Source: an uncultured bacterium
Lineage (GTDB): Bacteria > Verrucomicrobiota > Verrucomicrobiia > CAIQCK01
NCBI GenBank assembly: GCA_903870275.1
Contig: CAIQCK010000012.1
Location: forward strand, 62,001 to 126,000
Direction: 5' to 3'
DNA: 64,000 nt
Shown here: in pieces, positions 27,709-36,971 of the stretch
How the letters are laid out: each line of letters starts with the position of its first letter
Position numbering within the stretch: the stretch's first letter is position 1
Program-made: the position numbers and the translations under genes
Notes under the pieces: generated by a model
What the model was told of the DNA's origin: nothing
Seen by the model: the letters and a program-made list of their open reading frames with translations, nothing else
The model's database searches: none

Positions 27709-28965
27709 CTACGCCTTTGCTTTAACATCCTTTGGCATCTGCCACCATGAACCCTTCTTGCACCGAACATGTCGCTTCAGAAGGACTGCATCTGCCTCAT
27801 CGGAGTTGAAGTTGCTTTGAGCCGGTGGAATATCCGGTGCGTCGGCAATTTCGTTGATCTTCTGAATCAACTCTGCTTGGAATTCATGTCCGTCACGCGA
27901 CTGATGTTGAAGAGGTATTTCAGGGCGATTTCGCCACGGTCGAAGATGCTTATCCCACAGACGAGCAACTAGGAAATCACCATCTTTTGGAGGTGTATCT
28001 ACGAGAGCAAAAACTCCTTTTTCTTTAACCTCGTCAGGCAACTGCGAATAATGCTGGTTCAACTGAGTTAAGTCCTTCTTCAAATCTCCGCCCCACACAA
28101 AGCTCTGATCGGGCCGCAAAAAAAGCGGAGCGCATTTCGCATGGAGCCGGTCCGAAGAGACAAACAGCATGCTAAAAGGAAGGTAAAACAAATATGCAAT
28201 ATCAGTCCGATTTGAAGGACGAGCGGAAGAAATAATTCCTGCAGATACGGCCACTTGAAAGAATAATTCCACTTTGAGAACGAATGCAGCGTATGGGGCA
28301 TATGTTCCTATTGTTGGATATTCAGCACTGGACCATTGCCACAGAACGAAGGCCCGTCGCCGACTGGATGCGCCAAGAAAGCGAAGCGCGAGCGCAATTA
28401 ATCTTGCTGAGTTGGCAGTGTCAGAAATAATTCCATCAGCCACAGCCGCAGCTTCCACCAGGGTCCTCGCAGACTGAACCCCAATACCCACTGCCTTAAG
28501 CGTTCCTTCTAAGTTCTCTATCGGGAAAGTGGTTAAGGCCTGCCGCCATTGCTGTGCAAAACTTCGCTCGACATCAAGAAAGTCGCCCTCCTGCCACCTC
28601 ATGAAAGCTTTAGCTTCTGGAGATCTTTCCCATACTACAGCTTTTTGATCTTTGCTCTTCACACGTCGCCCTCCAGCCATTGGTATTTGTCCGGTCATTG
28701 GGACCGGATAACCCTCTAGATTTTCCAATGCGAGGTTCACATGAAAGGCACAGGGGGTACCATGTATCTCTGGAAATTTGTCAGCGATGATACGTACTTC
28801 TTGTTCAGGCGTGCGACCTGGCCTCACTTTCTTGCCTAGGTCAGCGAGAGTCTCCACATAAAAGTATGGTGGTACCACCGTAAGAAAGAAGTGGTCGAAC
28901 CATACGGATTCATCCACCGACAGCGATTGCAGAAACGATTTGTCGAACAGTGTAATTGGGCCCAC
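27709..28965 (-). CDS. Orphan protein of unknown function, low G+C
   Basis: A 418-residue frame with convincing amino-acid composition but no recognised domain. It has no signal peptide. The N-terminus MGPITLFDKSFLQSLS, a hydrophobic strand ending in Asp8, looks like the opening of PIN-type nuclease folds, and acidic residues follow at VETLADLGKK; this is only a hint. It contains a soluble Trp-rich middle (AFVLWQWSSAEYPTIG) and a basic Lys/Arg C-terminus. The DNA is clearly less GC-rich than everything around it and codon use differs, suggesting recent acquisition. It has no operon partner: the neighbours belong to glycan metabolism. Confidence 0.7.
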   Translation of the reverse strand: MGPITLFDKSFLQSLSVDESVWFDHFFLTVVPPYFYVETLADLGKKVRPGRTPEQEVRIIADKFPEIHGTPCAFHVNLALENLEGYPVPMTGQIPMAGGRRVKSKDQKAVVWERSPEAKAFMRWQEGDFLDVERSFAQQWRQALTTFPIENLEGTLKAVGIGVQSARTLVEAAAVADGIISDTANSARLIALALRFLGASSRRRAFVLWQWSSAEYPTIGTYAPYAAFVLKVELFFQVAVSAGIISSARPSNRTDIAYLFYLPFSMLFVSSDRLHAKCAPLFLRPDQSFVWGGDLKKDLTQLNQHYSQLPDEVKEKGVFALVDTPPKDGDFLVARLWDKHLRPWRNRPEIPLQHQSRDGHEFQAELIQKINEIADAPDIPPAQSNFNSDEADAVLLKRHVRCKKGSWWQMPKDVKAKA

Positions 28966-29123
28966 GGCTACAATAGTTCCTCTTTTACCCGTTCATCCTC
29001 AGGCTCATCCGGCACCTGTTGCTTCGACGTGGCAGTTTCGTTCAAGACTCGGATCATCCAGCGCAATTCGCCTGCGCGACACGGAGGATATTTTCGCCGA
29101 GTATGTTTCGGATGACATCGTCC

Positions 29124-31160
29124 TTATCGTTCCCAAAGTTGCCGGTCGTCTGCGATTTTCAACAGCGCCGCCGCGTCTTCCTCCAACAGCAGTCGTTGAC
29201 TGCGAAGCCGGCGGACGGTTTCGGTGACTTGGAACAGATAAACCGTGCGGCTCGGATAACGCTCGAGCACCGCGGGGCGCGGGTCACCGGCTTTGAGGCG
29301 CTCCTCCTGTGTGCGGACGAAAGGCAGATACGATCCGCAATACGGCGCGAGCATGCCTTCCGCGCCATGCGGCGCGGCGCGCAGGTTCCAACCGGTGTAG
29401 GTTGCCAGCGGCACGGCCACATCGGGCAGACGGATGCCGGCGAGTTCGTTGCCGTCGTGGTCCACCGCAGGCACGAGCGTCCGATATGGCCGCCCGATCT
29501 TCGGCGGAACGATGTCGGCGATGCCGTCCGGTTCCCAACTCGGGCCGAAGTCGAGCCGCAGGGGCGTGTAACAGACCGCCGGCGACTGCACGCCGGGAAT
29601 TTTGGGAAACTGCGCGCGGAATTCCTCCACGTTCACCAGCGTGCCATTGGCGATCTTGGGATAACAACTTTCCGGCGGCGGCAGGCCGCGGCTGGTCCAG
29701 TCGTCGAGCGCCACGAGCAACGCGCGCAGCACGGGCGGCCGGTCGTTGAGCGGGTTGCACGGGTTCTGGTAACTGCCGCGGTCGGTCGAGCCGCCGCCGA
29801 GATGTTGCGCGCCGGCCACGACGTAGAGGCGCGCGTGCGGATCGAGCGCAACGTCGCGTTTCCCTTCCACGTCGGTGTGCAGCAGCGACGCGCCGCGGGT
29901 CCAATACTCCGTCGAGGTCTGCGTGAAGAAAATCTTCGGCACGTGGCCGCTGGCGCGCGAGCGAGCGAGGAGGTCGCCGGTGCGCCGCGTGACCGGGTCG
30001 GTCTCCGGCAGGGTGTTGAACGGGAACGACTCCGAAGGCGTCAGGACATTCTCGTGCTGCGCCGCGCAGAGCGTGGCCATGCCGAAACGTTTGTTGGACG
30101 TAAGCCGCCCCGCGCCGCTGACGTGGGAAAGCGCGCCGTCGAACACCGCGCGCCGCCGCTCGTCGGTGTTGAAGCCGTCGAAGATGAAATGGTTCACGAA
30201 CCGGCCGGACTGCGAGATGCCGAAGACGTAGGCGCGCTCGATGGCTCCCGCCAGCGGGTTCGCCGTGCCGGAGCGGTCGGCGGTTTCGCGGCGGAAGAAC
30301 GACACGCAGTCGCGCACGGCGGCGAGGCCGAGTCCTGATACGCGGGGATCGCGCGCCGTATAGACCAGTTCGTAGAGCCAGCCGGGACGAATCCCGCCCT
30401 GCACCCACAAAGACCCCGCGTCGGGAACTCGAGCGCCGTTTTCAATGCGCGCGAACGCCCACTGGTCGGCGGCGATTTCCACCGCCGGCTCGGACCGATA
30501 CGGCCGCATCATGAGCCGCGCCTGTTGCGTGTCCAGGCTCACCGGCGGATATGGAATGGCGACGGCCCACGGCGTCCAGTAAAATGGGCTGCTCTCGACG
30601 GGATCATCGCGGCAAATCTCAACGAGGACCTTGCCGGTGATCGGCCTGCCGTTTTCCGTGGCCACCGGCAACTCCGCCACCAGCCGGTTCTCGCCGGACG
30701 CGACCTCGCCGCTCCAACCGCACCACAACACCGACCAGCCGTTGCGCATCAGGAATCCGTTGCCCGCATCGGCCAGCGTCGTGGGGTTGTTGCCGCGCGC
30801 TTCGTTGAATGTCCAGAGCGCGAGTTTGTTGCCGCGGTTGTTCACGTCGTAGAGCAGCCGCCCGTTGCCGCGGCGCGCGTCCGCCGGCTTCAGAAGGAAA
30901 AAGTCCGTCCGGAACTCCACCCGCCCGCGCTCGTTTCGTGGCGCAAGCTGGATGTCGGCGATGGGCGTTTGGGCAGCGTCCGCCGGGTCCACCTCGCAGT
31001 GCAGGCGGCCCGCGATTTTTTCGTAAGCCCCCGCCCGCCCGAACTCGTGCCCGTCGGCAAACGGCCGGCGCTCGAGGATTTCGACCCGCACCACTTCGGC
31101 CGATGCGAATGGGCCAAGGTGCAGGGACAGGACAAAGGCGATCAGTAAACGGGATTTCAT
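29124..31160 (-). CDS. Secreted alpha/beta-hydrolase domain protein
   Basis: A 678-residue protein with a signal peptide (MKSRLLIAFVLSLHLGPFASA). The mature part begins VVRVEILERRPFADGHEFGRAGAYEKIAGRL, the usual opening of a family of large alpha/beta-hydrolase domain proteins. A nucleophile elbow YVFGISQSGRF places the catalytic serine near S316, and GAQHLGGG later may supply the histidine. The ATG at 31160 is preceded by AAGGA about 8 nt upstream and starts the signal peptide; 31211 is rejected. Probably an extracellular esterase, possibly removing acyl groups from glycans, which fits the neighbourhood. Confidence 0.82.
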   Translation of the reverse strand: MKSRLLIAFVLSLHLGPFASAEVVRVEILERRPFADGHEFGRAGAYEKIAGRLHCEVDPADAAQTPIADIQLAPRNERGRVEFRTDFFLLKPADARRGNGRLLYDVNNRGNKLALWTFNEARGNNPTTLADAGNGFLMRNGWSVLWCGWSGEVASGENRLVAELPVATENGRPITGKVLVEICRDDPVESSPFYWTPWAVAIPYPPVSLDTQQARLMMRPYRSEPAVEIAADQWAFARIENGARVPDAGSLWVQGGIRPGWLYELVYTARDPRVSGLGLAAVRDCVSFFRRETADRSGTANPLAGAIERAYVFGISQSGRFVNHFIFDGFNTDERRRAVFDGALSHVSGAGRLTSNKRFGMATLCAAQHENVLTPSESFPFNTLPETDPVTRRTGDLLARSRASGHVPKIFFTQTSTEYWTRGASLLHTDVEGKRDVALDPHARLYVVAGAQHLGGGSTDRGSYQNPCNPLNDRPPVLRALLVALDDWTSRGLPPPESCYPKIANGTLVNVEEFRAQFPKIPGVQSPAVCYTPLRLDFGPSWEPDGIADIVPPKIGRPYRTLVPAVDHDGNELAGIRLPDVAVPLATYTGWNLRAAPHGAEGMLAPYCGSYLPFVRTQEERLKAGDPRPAVLERYPSRTVYLFQVTETVRRLRSQRLLLEEDAAALLKIADDRQLWER

Positions 31161-31235
31161 GCGAGGTTCCTTGAAAGCGTCAACGTGCTTCTGATTTCTA
31201 AGTCTTCTCAATCCACGCCGAAGGGCCGCGGCCCG

Positions 31236-33719
31236 TCACGGCTCCAGTTTCATCAGCTGGGCTTCCTGGGGCGCCAGTGTCGTCGTCCAATCTTCGCCGG
31301 TGAGTCTGGTTTCAACCGTCTTCACCGTAGCGTCCGACAGGATGGCAAAGCCGCTGGCGCGACGCGGCGCGCGCGGACCAGCCAGCCGCAGCGATACCTC
31401 GGCGGATTGTGTCATGTCCCAGTTGGTCAACAGCAGCAATCGGCCGCGCGGGCCGTCGAGCACTGTGGCCTCAACGTCGCGGTCGGGTTGCCGGCTGAAC
31501 AGTGTGCGCCGGCCGATCAGTTTTTCCAGGGTTGCGGTCCGCTCTGGATCGAAGGCGGGCAGTGGCACCATCGCCTTCGGGCCCTTGACCGGTTTGAGGT
31601 CTTCGAACAACCGGACGGCAAAGTCATCGCCGAGGAACGTCACCCGGCCCTGGGTGTCCGGGTTGGCGAGCAGCCGGGCGAGCCGGGGTTGCGGCAGTTG
31701 CCGGCCCAGTTCGTCCACCGGTGAGTTTTCCGACATCACGATCAGCGTCTTCCCCGCCCGAACCTGCTGCTCGAGGGTCTTCACTTCGGCTTCGCTCAGC
31801 GAGAATGGAAAGGGCACAAGCAGCACCCTGGCCTCGCGCAGTCGCGCCGGATCGGGATGGTCGAGGAACGTCGTCTGGAAAGGACACCCGCGACGCAGCA
31901 ACCAGTAGAGCACATTGCGATGGGCCACAAAACCGCGTTTCGGGTTCGGGGTCGCGTCGAACCGGTCGGGCGCGATGCCTTTGCCGGCCAGCCAGTGCCA
32001 TGTGTCCTCCGATTTTCGCGAACAGAGCACCAACACCTCGCCCGGCACGCGCGCGCCCTGCAAAGAAGGCTCCATCGCCTCGATCACTTTGTAGCTGGCG
32101 GCCGCCTGACGGCTCGCGGCCTCCGCGTCCACGAATTTCATCCGGCCGGTTACGGCGCTGAAATGCCACCAAAACAACTCGCGCGCGCCATGCGCCAGAC
32201 ACGAGAGCGCCACGCCGTAAGTTTCCACCGGCAGCTTGTCGCGTTGGTTGTCGCGAAGCCGCGTCAGCTCCAGCGTAACGCCGGAGCCGCGTTTCCAGTT
32301 CGCCGCAGTCAGGTGCAGCGCCGTTTCCGTCGGGTAGTAGTGCGTCGAGTCGCCGAGATAGTTGTGGAGTTGGATGTAGGGATCGGTTTGCAGACAATCG
32401 AGACCCGTCTCGACCCCGATCTGGTCCCACGCCGCGCCGGTGGAGCGCCGGTCGTCGCTGCACACCGGCAGCACACAGATCATCGTGTCGGTGACAATCT
32501 TCGGGTTCACCCGCTTGGCGGCCCGGACCGAGCGGCCAATCCACGCGCTGGTCGAGTCGTATCGGAATTGTGTGTAGTCGGCCCAGACGGGATCGGCGCT
32601 GTTCCAGGGCCGGTGCACGTTGGGATAATCGATGCCAAAGCAGGTGCGGAAACGGGTCCGGCAAACCTCGCAGTCACACTGAGCCGGGATTTGTTGGTAG
32701 AACGCCGCCACCTCCGCATCGCGGTGTTTGGCCAGGCCTTCGACCGCCGAGTTGTTGTAATTCCACTCGTCGGGCACCATGCCGATGCCGTCCACGCCGG
32801 CTTGGGCAAAGTAAGCCACCGCCCGCGTGTAGGCCTCGCCCCAGCGATTGTTCACGCACGGCCAGAACGGAAACCACGGCGACTTCGTAGTCTCCATGCG
32901 CGGCAGACCAACGCCCGCCGTCAGCACGACCTTGAACCCGTGCCGGTGCGCGTCGCCGACGAGGTCCCGCAGCGGGTCCCGCGAATCCATCGCCGGCAGT
33001 TCGCCCGCAGGCTCCGTCGGATGAGCCGGCATGATCTTTTCCCATGCCACGCTCCGGTAGAGATGAAACGCGTTGCAACCGATGCTCTTCAACTTCGCGA
33101 AAAACTCCTCGTGCGAGCTGGCGCTTGCAGCGGGTGGTTCTGATTCGAAACCGGCGTCAGCCAGCAGGTTTTTCGAGCGCGTGCCCTGGTCATCCGTCAC
33201 TTCGCCGATGTAGATATCATCAAACCACGCCACGCCCTTGCGTTCGCGCAGGAACACGTGGAGGCTGGCCGAAGCGATGGGCGCGGGCGGCACGTAGGTT
33301 TGCTCAGCGTATTGCCAGCCGCTCTTGGTTGGATCGAACGCGGCAATCTTCATCGCCCAGCTTTGGCCATTCTTGAGCCGCAGATCCACGTAGACCGAAC
33401 AATGGTAACCCTTCGGTCCGGTGACGCCTTCGAGCTTCGCCCAGCCGGCCACGATAAGCGGGCGCGGTTTGTCCTGGTCGAATCGGACCGTCTGTCCCGC
33501 GCCGCGAGCTTCACCATCCGTCGCGTTCGCGCAACGGATGCTGGTCTTGCCGCCGTGCTTCACCGTCGAATCGAATTCATAGCCGCTGCCGTAGGCCGCC
33601 CAAGTGCCATGAGTCTCCGCCGCGGCGGGATCGGCATAAATGCCGCGGATGATGGGCTCTGGTGCCGCCGTCGCCACGACGGTGCTCAGAACCAACGTCG
33701 CAATACTGGTTATGGTCAT
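31236..33719 (-). CDS. Secreted beta-galactosidase-like (GH42-type layout) glycoside hydrolase
   Basis: An 827-residue protein with a signal peptide (MTITSIATLVLSTVVATAA). Residues ~20-190 look like a carbohydrate-binding sandwich (GKTSIRCANATDGEARGAGQTVRF, GVAWFDDIYIGE). Residues ~200-560 form a TIM-barrel-like domain; VDGIGMVPDEWNYNN contains a candidate acid/base Glu and CDCEVCRTRF a Cys cluster also seen in related proteins. Residues ~580-720 resemble the glutamine-amidotransferase-like trimerisation domain of GH42 enzymes (RVPGEVLVLCSRKSED, RVLLVPFPFSLSEAEV). ATG at 33719 starts the signal peptide. Family assignment is tentative. Confidence 0.7.
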   Translation of the reverse strand: MTITSIATLVLSTVVATAAPEPIIRGIYADPAAAETHGTWAAYGSGYEFDSTVKHGGKTSIRCANATDGEARGAGQTVRFDQDKPRPLIVAGWAKLEGVTGPKGYHCSVYVDLRLKNGQSWAMKIAAFDPTKSGWQYAEQTYVPPAPIASASLHVFLRERKGVAWFDDIYIGEVTDDQGTRSKNLLADAGFESEPPAASASSHEEFFAKLKSIGCNAFHLYRSVAWEKIMPAHPTEPAGELPAMDSRDPLRDLVGDAHRHGFKVVLTAGVGLPRMETTKSPWFPFWPCVNNRWGEAYTRAVAYFAQAGVDGIGMVPDEWNYNNSAVEGLAKHRDAEVAAFYQQIPAQCDCEVCRTRFRTCFGIDYPNVHRPWNSADPVWADYTQFRYDSTSAWIGRSVRAAKRVNPKIVTDTMICVLPVCSDDRRSTGAAWDQIGVETGLDCLQTDPYIQLHNYLGDSTHYYPTETALHLTAANWKRGSGVTLELTRLRDNQRDKLPVETYGVALSCLAHGARELFWWHFSAVTGRMKFVDAEAASRQAAASYKVIEAMEPSLQGARVPGEVLVLCSRKSEDTWHWLAGKGIAPDRFDATPNPKRGFVAHRNVLYWLLRRGCPFQTTFLDHPDPARLREARVLLVPFPFSLSEAEVKTLEQQVRAGKTLIVMSENSPVDELGRQLPQPRLARLLANPDTQGRVTFLGDDFAVRLFEDLKPVKGPKAMVPLPAFDPERTATLEKLIGRRTLFSRQPDRDVEATVLDGPRGRLLLLTNWDMTQSAEVSLRLAGPRAPRRASGFAILSDATVKTVETRLTGEDWTTTLAPQEAQLMKLEP

Positions 33720-33804
33720 ATCCGGTTCTCCTACGCCGCGCATGTCACTCGCAGCCCGTTACCGCCGGCCGCGTGCCGGCGAAACAAAGCCACAACCCGG
33801 CCCT

Positions 33805-35454
33805 TCACGGTTGCTGCGCGTTCACGCCGAAACGCATCGGCGGGGCGCCGCGCTGGTGCGCCCCGATGTCGGGAGCTTTGCTGCTGAAGCCGTCGCTGAA
33901 ATTCGGAATCGGTTCGCCGGCGCCGGCGCCGGGGCTGTTCGGGGCCAGTTGGAAACGGCCGGTCCGGGTTGCGGGGTCGAAGCCGGCGTTTTTTTCATAA
34001 ACCGGCTCGCCACGCGTGCCGTGCGCTTCATGGCCTGACGGGACCTTGCCGTTGAAGAGATCGTAGTCAAAATCGTTGTCGATGTTTTGCCTCGCCTCGC
34101 TGGCGCTGTAACCTTTGCCATCGGCCGTGCGGATGTGAAGGATGTTGTTACGCGAAACGGTGTGTTTGACGATGCGGTTGCCGCCGAGACCGCCGGTCGG
34201 CAGATACTCGTCGGAGCAGAAGAGGGTGTTGTGAAAGACATATTGGTGGCCGGTCATCCAGTCTTCGCTGCTGGCGAAGCCCATCTTCAAAAAATATCCG
34301 CCGCTGCTGTTGGGCTGCCATTGGCCGTGGGCGACGACGTTGCGCCAGATGTAGAGCGGGCCGATGGAGCAGGGCGCGTTGGCGATCATCATCATGGCCT
34401 GCGTGATGTAATTGTCCCAGACGCGCACGTTGCGGCTGCCGCCCTCGACTTCCAGGCCGTCGTCCCAGCAAAAGCTGACGATGTTGCCGTAGATGTCGGA
34501 GTCGGGGCCGGGCGCGCCCTGGAAACTGCCGTTGCTGCCGCCGCCGATGACGTCGTTATACATGTGGTCGAGGTCGGAGTAACACTCGTTGTAGCGAAAG
34601 ACGTGATTGCCGGCGGTGTTGAACAGCGAGATGCACTGCGGCCCCTGCGGGTGCGTCGGATATTTTGGCTCATACCAGTTGTTGGTGTCGTGGGTCGGGT
34701 GATGCAATTTGCAACGCTGTACGATGAGCCGCTTCAGCGTGGCGCTACGCGAATAAACGGCGGCATCGTAGTCGTTGCCGAAACCGGTTTTCGGATTGAG
34801 CCGGCCCCAATCGGACACGTCGCAGTCCTCGATGACGATGTCGTGGCCATCCCGGATGTTGATGGCACCGATGGTGCGTTTGCCGTTGCTGCTGGCATCG
34901 CCGGCGCCTTTGAGTGTGAACCCGCGCACGATGACGTAGGAGGCGTTGATCGTAATGCAGGCGTCGTGCTGGTGGCGCACGTCGAAGGTCGCGCCGCGCC
35001 CATCATAGACACGCCACGCCTTCGCCGTGCCCGACTCCGTGATGGCGAGCGGTGTGTTTTGACTCGCCACACGCACCGTTTCGCCGGCGGGGAAATGCTC
35101 GCTCCAGGTCGTGGCGGTGAGGTTCGTGGAGGTTTGCGTGCCGGCGAGCGCCAACTGGATCTCGTAGGTTGTGGCCGGTTTCAAGTGAACGATGCTGCCG
35201 CGGTAATCGGCGATGCACTCCACGGCTTTTGGAACCGGGTTGTAACGCATCGGCAAGCCGTCTTTCCATTCCGCGGCGCCCTGCGGCCGGTAACGAATTT
35301 TCACCGCCTTGTCAGCCGCGGTGCCCGGCGGCGACCAGTAGAGTCCCACACAATGGAAAGTGGGTATTGCCAACGGCGCGGGGTCGCCGGTTTGAGCATT
35401 GGCCGAAACCACCAGCGCAACCATGACAGGGCAAATCCAGGTTTTCAGTTTCAT
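33805..35454 (-). CDS. Secreted right-handed parallel beta-helix protein (pectate-lyase-like fold)
   Basis: A 549-residue protein with a signal peptide (MKLKTWICPVMVALVVSANA), a fibronectin-like N-terminal part (residues ~30-130, LKPATTYEIQLAL) and then repeated short strand-turn units typical of a right-handed beta-helix: ITINASYVIVRGFTLKG, AINIRDGHDIVIEDCDVSDWG, LKRLIVQRCKLHHP, NHVFRYNECYSD. Such folds bind or cleave polysaccharides, often uronate polymers. The frame is open upstream, but 35454 begins the signal peptide. It is followed on the same strand by the GH42-like gene. Activity not assigned. Confidence 0.82.
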   Translation of the reverse strand: MKLKTWICPVMVALVVSANAQTGDPAPLAIPTFHCVGLYWSPPGTAADKAVKIRYRPQGAAEWKDGLPMRYNPVPKAVECIADYRGSIVHLKPATTYEIQLALAGTQTSTNLTATTWSEHFPAGETVRVASQNTPLAITESGTAKAWRVYDGRGATFDVRHQHDACITINASYVIVRGFTLKGAGDASSNGKRTIGAINIRDGHDIVIEDCDVSDWGRLNPKTGFGNDYDAAVYSRSATLKRLIVQRCKLHHPTHDTNNWYEPKYPTHPQGPQCISLFNTAGNHVFRYNECYSDLDHMYNDVIGGGSNGSFQGAPGPDSDIYGNIVSFCWDDGLEVEGGSRNVRVWDNYITQAMMMIANAPCSIGPLYIWRNVVAHGQWQPNSSGGYFLKMGFASSEDWMTGHQYVFHNTLFCSDEYLPTGGLGGNRIVKHTVSRNNILHIRTADGKGYSASEARQNIDNDFDYDLFNGKVPSGHEAHGTRGEPVYEKNAGFDPATRTGRFQLAPNSPGAGAGEPIPNFSDGFSSKAPDIGAHQRGAPPMRFGVNAQQP

Positions 35455-35510
35455 ATAATTTCCGGAGTTTACCGCTCGATGTCGTCCGAACGCCGGCAGC
35501 GCGAGCCGGC

Positions 35511-36866
35511 TCATGATTTCATGAAGTTTGCCCGCGTGACGCGCAGGACGTTGCCGCCGAGGATTTTTCGGATGTCGTCGTCCTTGAAGCCGCGCTGGAC
35601 CATGCCCACGGTGAACAACGGCCAGTTGGTCCACGCCATGCTCTGCTCGGCGTTCGACGCGGTCTTGGCCTCGTCGGGCGGCCAGAGATGCTCCCAGCGC
35701 GGGCCTGACAGCGATAGAGCTGAACGGCCGTCGGCGCGCTTGGGCACCTTATTGCGCTCGGCCTTCTCGTTGCGCGACGAGTAGCCCACGTCCATGCCGA
35801 TAGCCACGTGGTCGGCACCGAACTTTTTGACAAGGTATTCGATGTGGTTGAGAAAGACGCTGATGTCGCCCGCGCCGCCAAGGAAACGCGGGATGCAGCA
35901 GACGCCCGCCAAGCCGCCGGTGTCGAAGATGGCGCGGAGAACCTCGTCGGGCTTGCCACGAAAATGCCGGTGGAGCGACGCGGCGACCGTGTGGCTTGCC
36001 ACCATCGGTTTCTTCGACGCCTTCGCCGCTTCGAGGCTCGTGCGCCAGCCGGAATGCGCCACGTCCACGATGACGCCGACGCGGTTCATCTCCTCGATGG
36101 CCGCGTGGCCGAAATCGCTCAGCCCGCCGTCGTTCGGCTCGCCGCAACCGTCGCCGAGCGGATTGCGGCGGTTGTAGGTCACGTGCATCATTCGGATGCC
36201 GAGTTGGTGGAAGATGCGGATGAAGCCCAACTCGTCACGCACGCTGTTCCACTGCTGGCGCAACGGCACGCCGTTGCCGGTGAAGTAGAGGCATATCCTG
36301 TTCTGCTTTTTCGCGGCCACGACGTCGTCCGGCGTCACCGCCTTGAAAAACTCGTCGCGCATCACGTCGGTCGTGAAGGTGAACCGCGCCAGCCGTTTGA
36401 TGAGCCGCAACGGGTCGTTGCCCTCCTCGCCGGCATTCTGGAAGATGCACGTCACGCCCGCGGCGCGGAAAGCATCGAGAAATTCCTTCCGTTCCGCCGC
36501 GTCGGTGGCGCATCGCGTCATGGACATTTCCTCGCGCAAGTCCACCAACTCGGCGTCCGACGCGCCGGCCTCGACCGCCGCGCGAAACGCGTCGCCATCC
36601 ACCGCGCACCGCGGCGAGAAGCCGTAAGACTCGAACACGAGGGAGTCGGCGTGGAGTTCGAGGCCGTGTTCCAGGTCTTTCTGGCTGGGTTTGAGGATGC
36701 CGAGCGCGACGTCGCGCGCTTTCTGGATGACCTCGTTGGGTGACGACAGCGGCGGCGCGGCGGCGCGGGCGGGACGGACGCCGAACGGTGACGGTGCCGC
36801 ACCGAGCAGCGCCACGCCGACGGAGGTTTTCAGAAAATGACGGCGGGAGAAATGTGGAATGTTCAT
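35511..36866 (-). CDS. Tat-exported membrane dipeptidase (peptidase M19) family protein
   Basis: A 451-residue protein with a Tat signal (FSRRHFLKTSVGVALLG, RR at 8-9). Features of the M19 renal dipeptidase/amidohydrolase family are visible: the H-x-D pair (H72, D74), Glu147/148 as bridging ligand, HVTYNRRN (H228), VDVAHSG (H271) and SHT (H292). Bacterial members cleave dipeptides with D- or dehydro-residues or related amides. Substrate cannot be told. The start MNIPHFSRRH is natural for a Tat leader. It lies upstream of the beta-helix gene on the same strand, separated by 56 bp. Confidence 0.88.
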   Translation of the reverse strand: MNIPHFSRRHFLKTSVGVALLGAAPSPFGVRPARAAAPPLSSPNEVIQKARDVALGILKPSQKDLEHGLELHADSLVFESYGFSPRCAVDGDAFRAAVEAGASDAELVDLREEMSMTRCATDAAERKEFLDAFRAAGVTCIFQNAGEEGNDPLRLIKRLARFTFTTDVMRDEFFKAVTPDDVVAAKKQNRICLYFTGNGVPLRQQWNSVRDELGFIRIFHQLGIRMMHVTYNRRNPLGDGCGEPNDGGLSDFGHAAIEEMNRVGVIVDVAHSGWRTSLEAAKASKKPMVASHTVAASLHRHFRGKPDEVLRAIFDTGGLAGVCCIPRFLGGAGDISVFLNHIEYLVKKFGADHVAIGMDVGYSSRNEKAERNKVPKRADGRSALSLSGPRWEHLWPPDEAKTASNAEQSMAWTNWPLFTVGMVQRGFKDDDIRKILGGNVLRVTRANFMKS

Positions 36867-36935
36867 AGCGGCCCAATTCTACCACAGGGACGCCACCAGT
36901 TTCACGCCTTGCCTGTGCCCAAGCGCCGATTGGAA

Positions 36936-36954
36936 CGCAGGCGCACCGCCTGCG
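36936..36954. repeat. Short GC-rich palindrome in an intergenic gap
   Basis: The inverted repeat CGCAGGC-gcacc-GCCTGCG has a perfect 7-bp stem. It lies between the DUF4838 gene ending at 36972 and the dipeptidase gene starting at 36866, in the 105-bp gap. It has no T-run, so it is more like a REP-type repeat or mRNA-stabilising hairpin than an intrinsic terminator. Confidence 0.45.
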
Positions 36955-36971
36955 AGGTTGCAGGCCGTTTT

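Noticed and set aside
25238..27820. 860-codon open frame on the plus strand
   Set aside because: It overlaps the 5' part of the DUF4838 gene in antisense and the ceramidase-like gene at 26220 in another frame; the latter has a signal peptide and family motifs.
29019..30338. 439-codon plus-strand frame opposite the alpha/beta hydrolase
   Set aside because: Antisense shadow; highly Arg-rich, no start signals, and the opposite strand encodes a full-length recognised protein.
34087..35784. 565-codon plus-strand frame opposite the beta-helix gene
   Set aside because: Its composition is less odd (Val/Ala/Asp-rich), so I considered it, but it is antisense to a signal-peptide-bearing beta-helix protein and has no recognisable motif.
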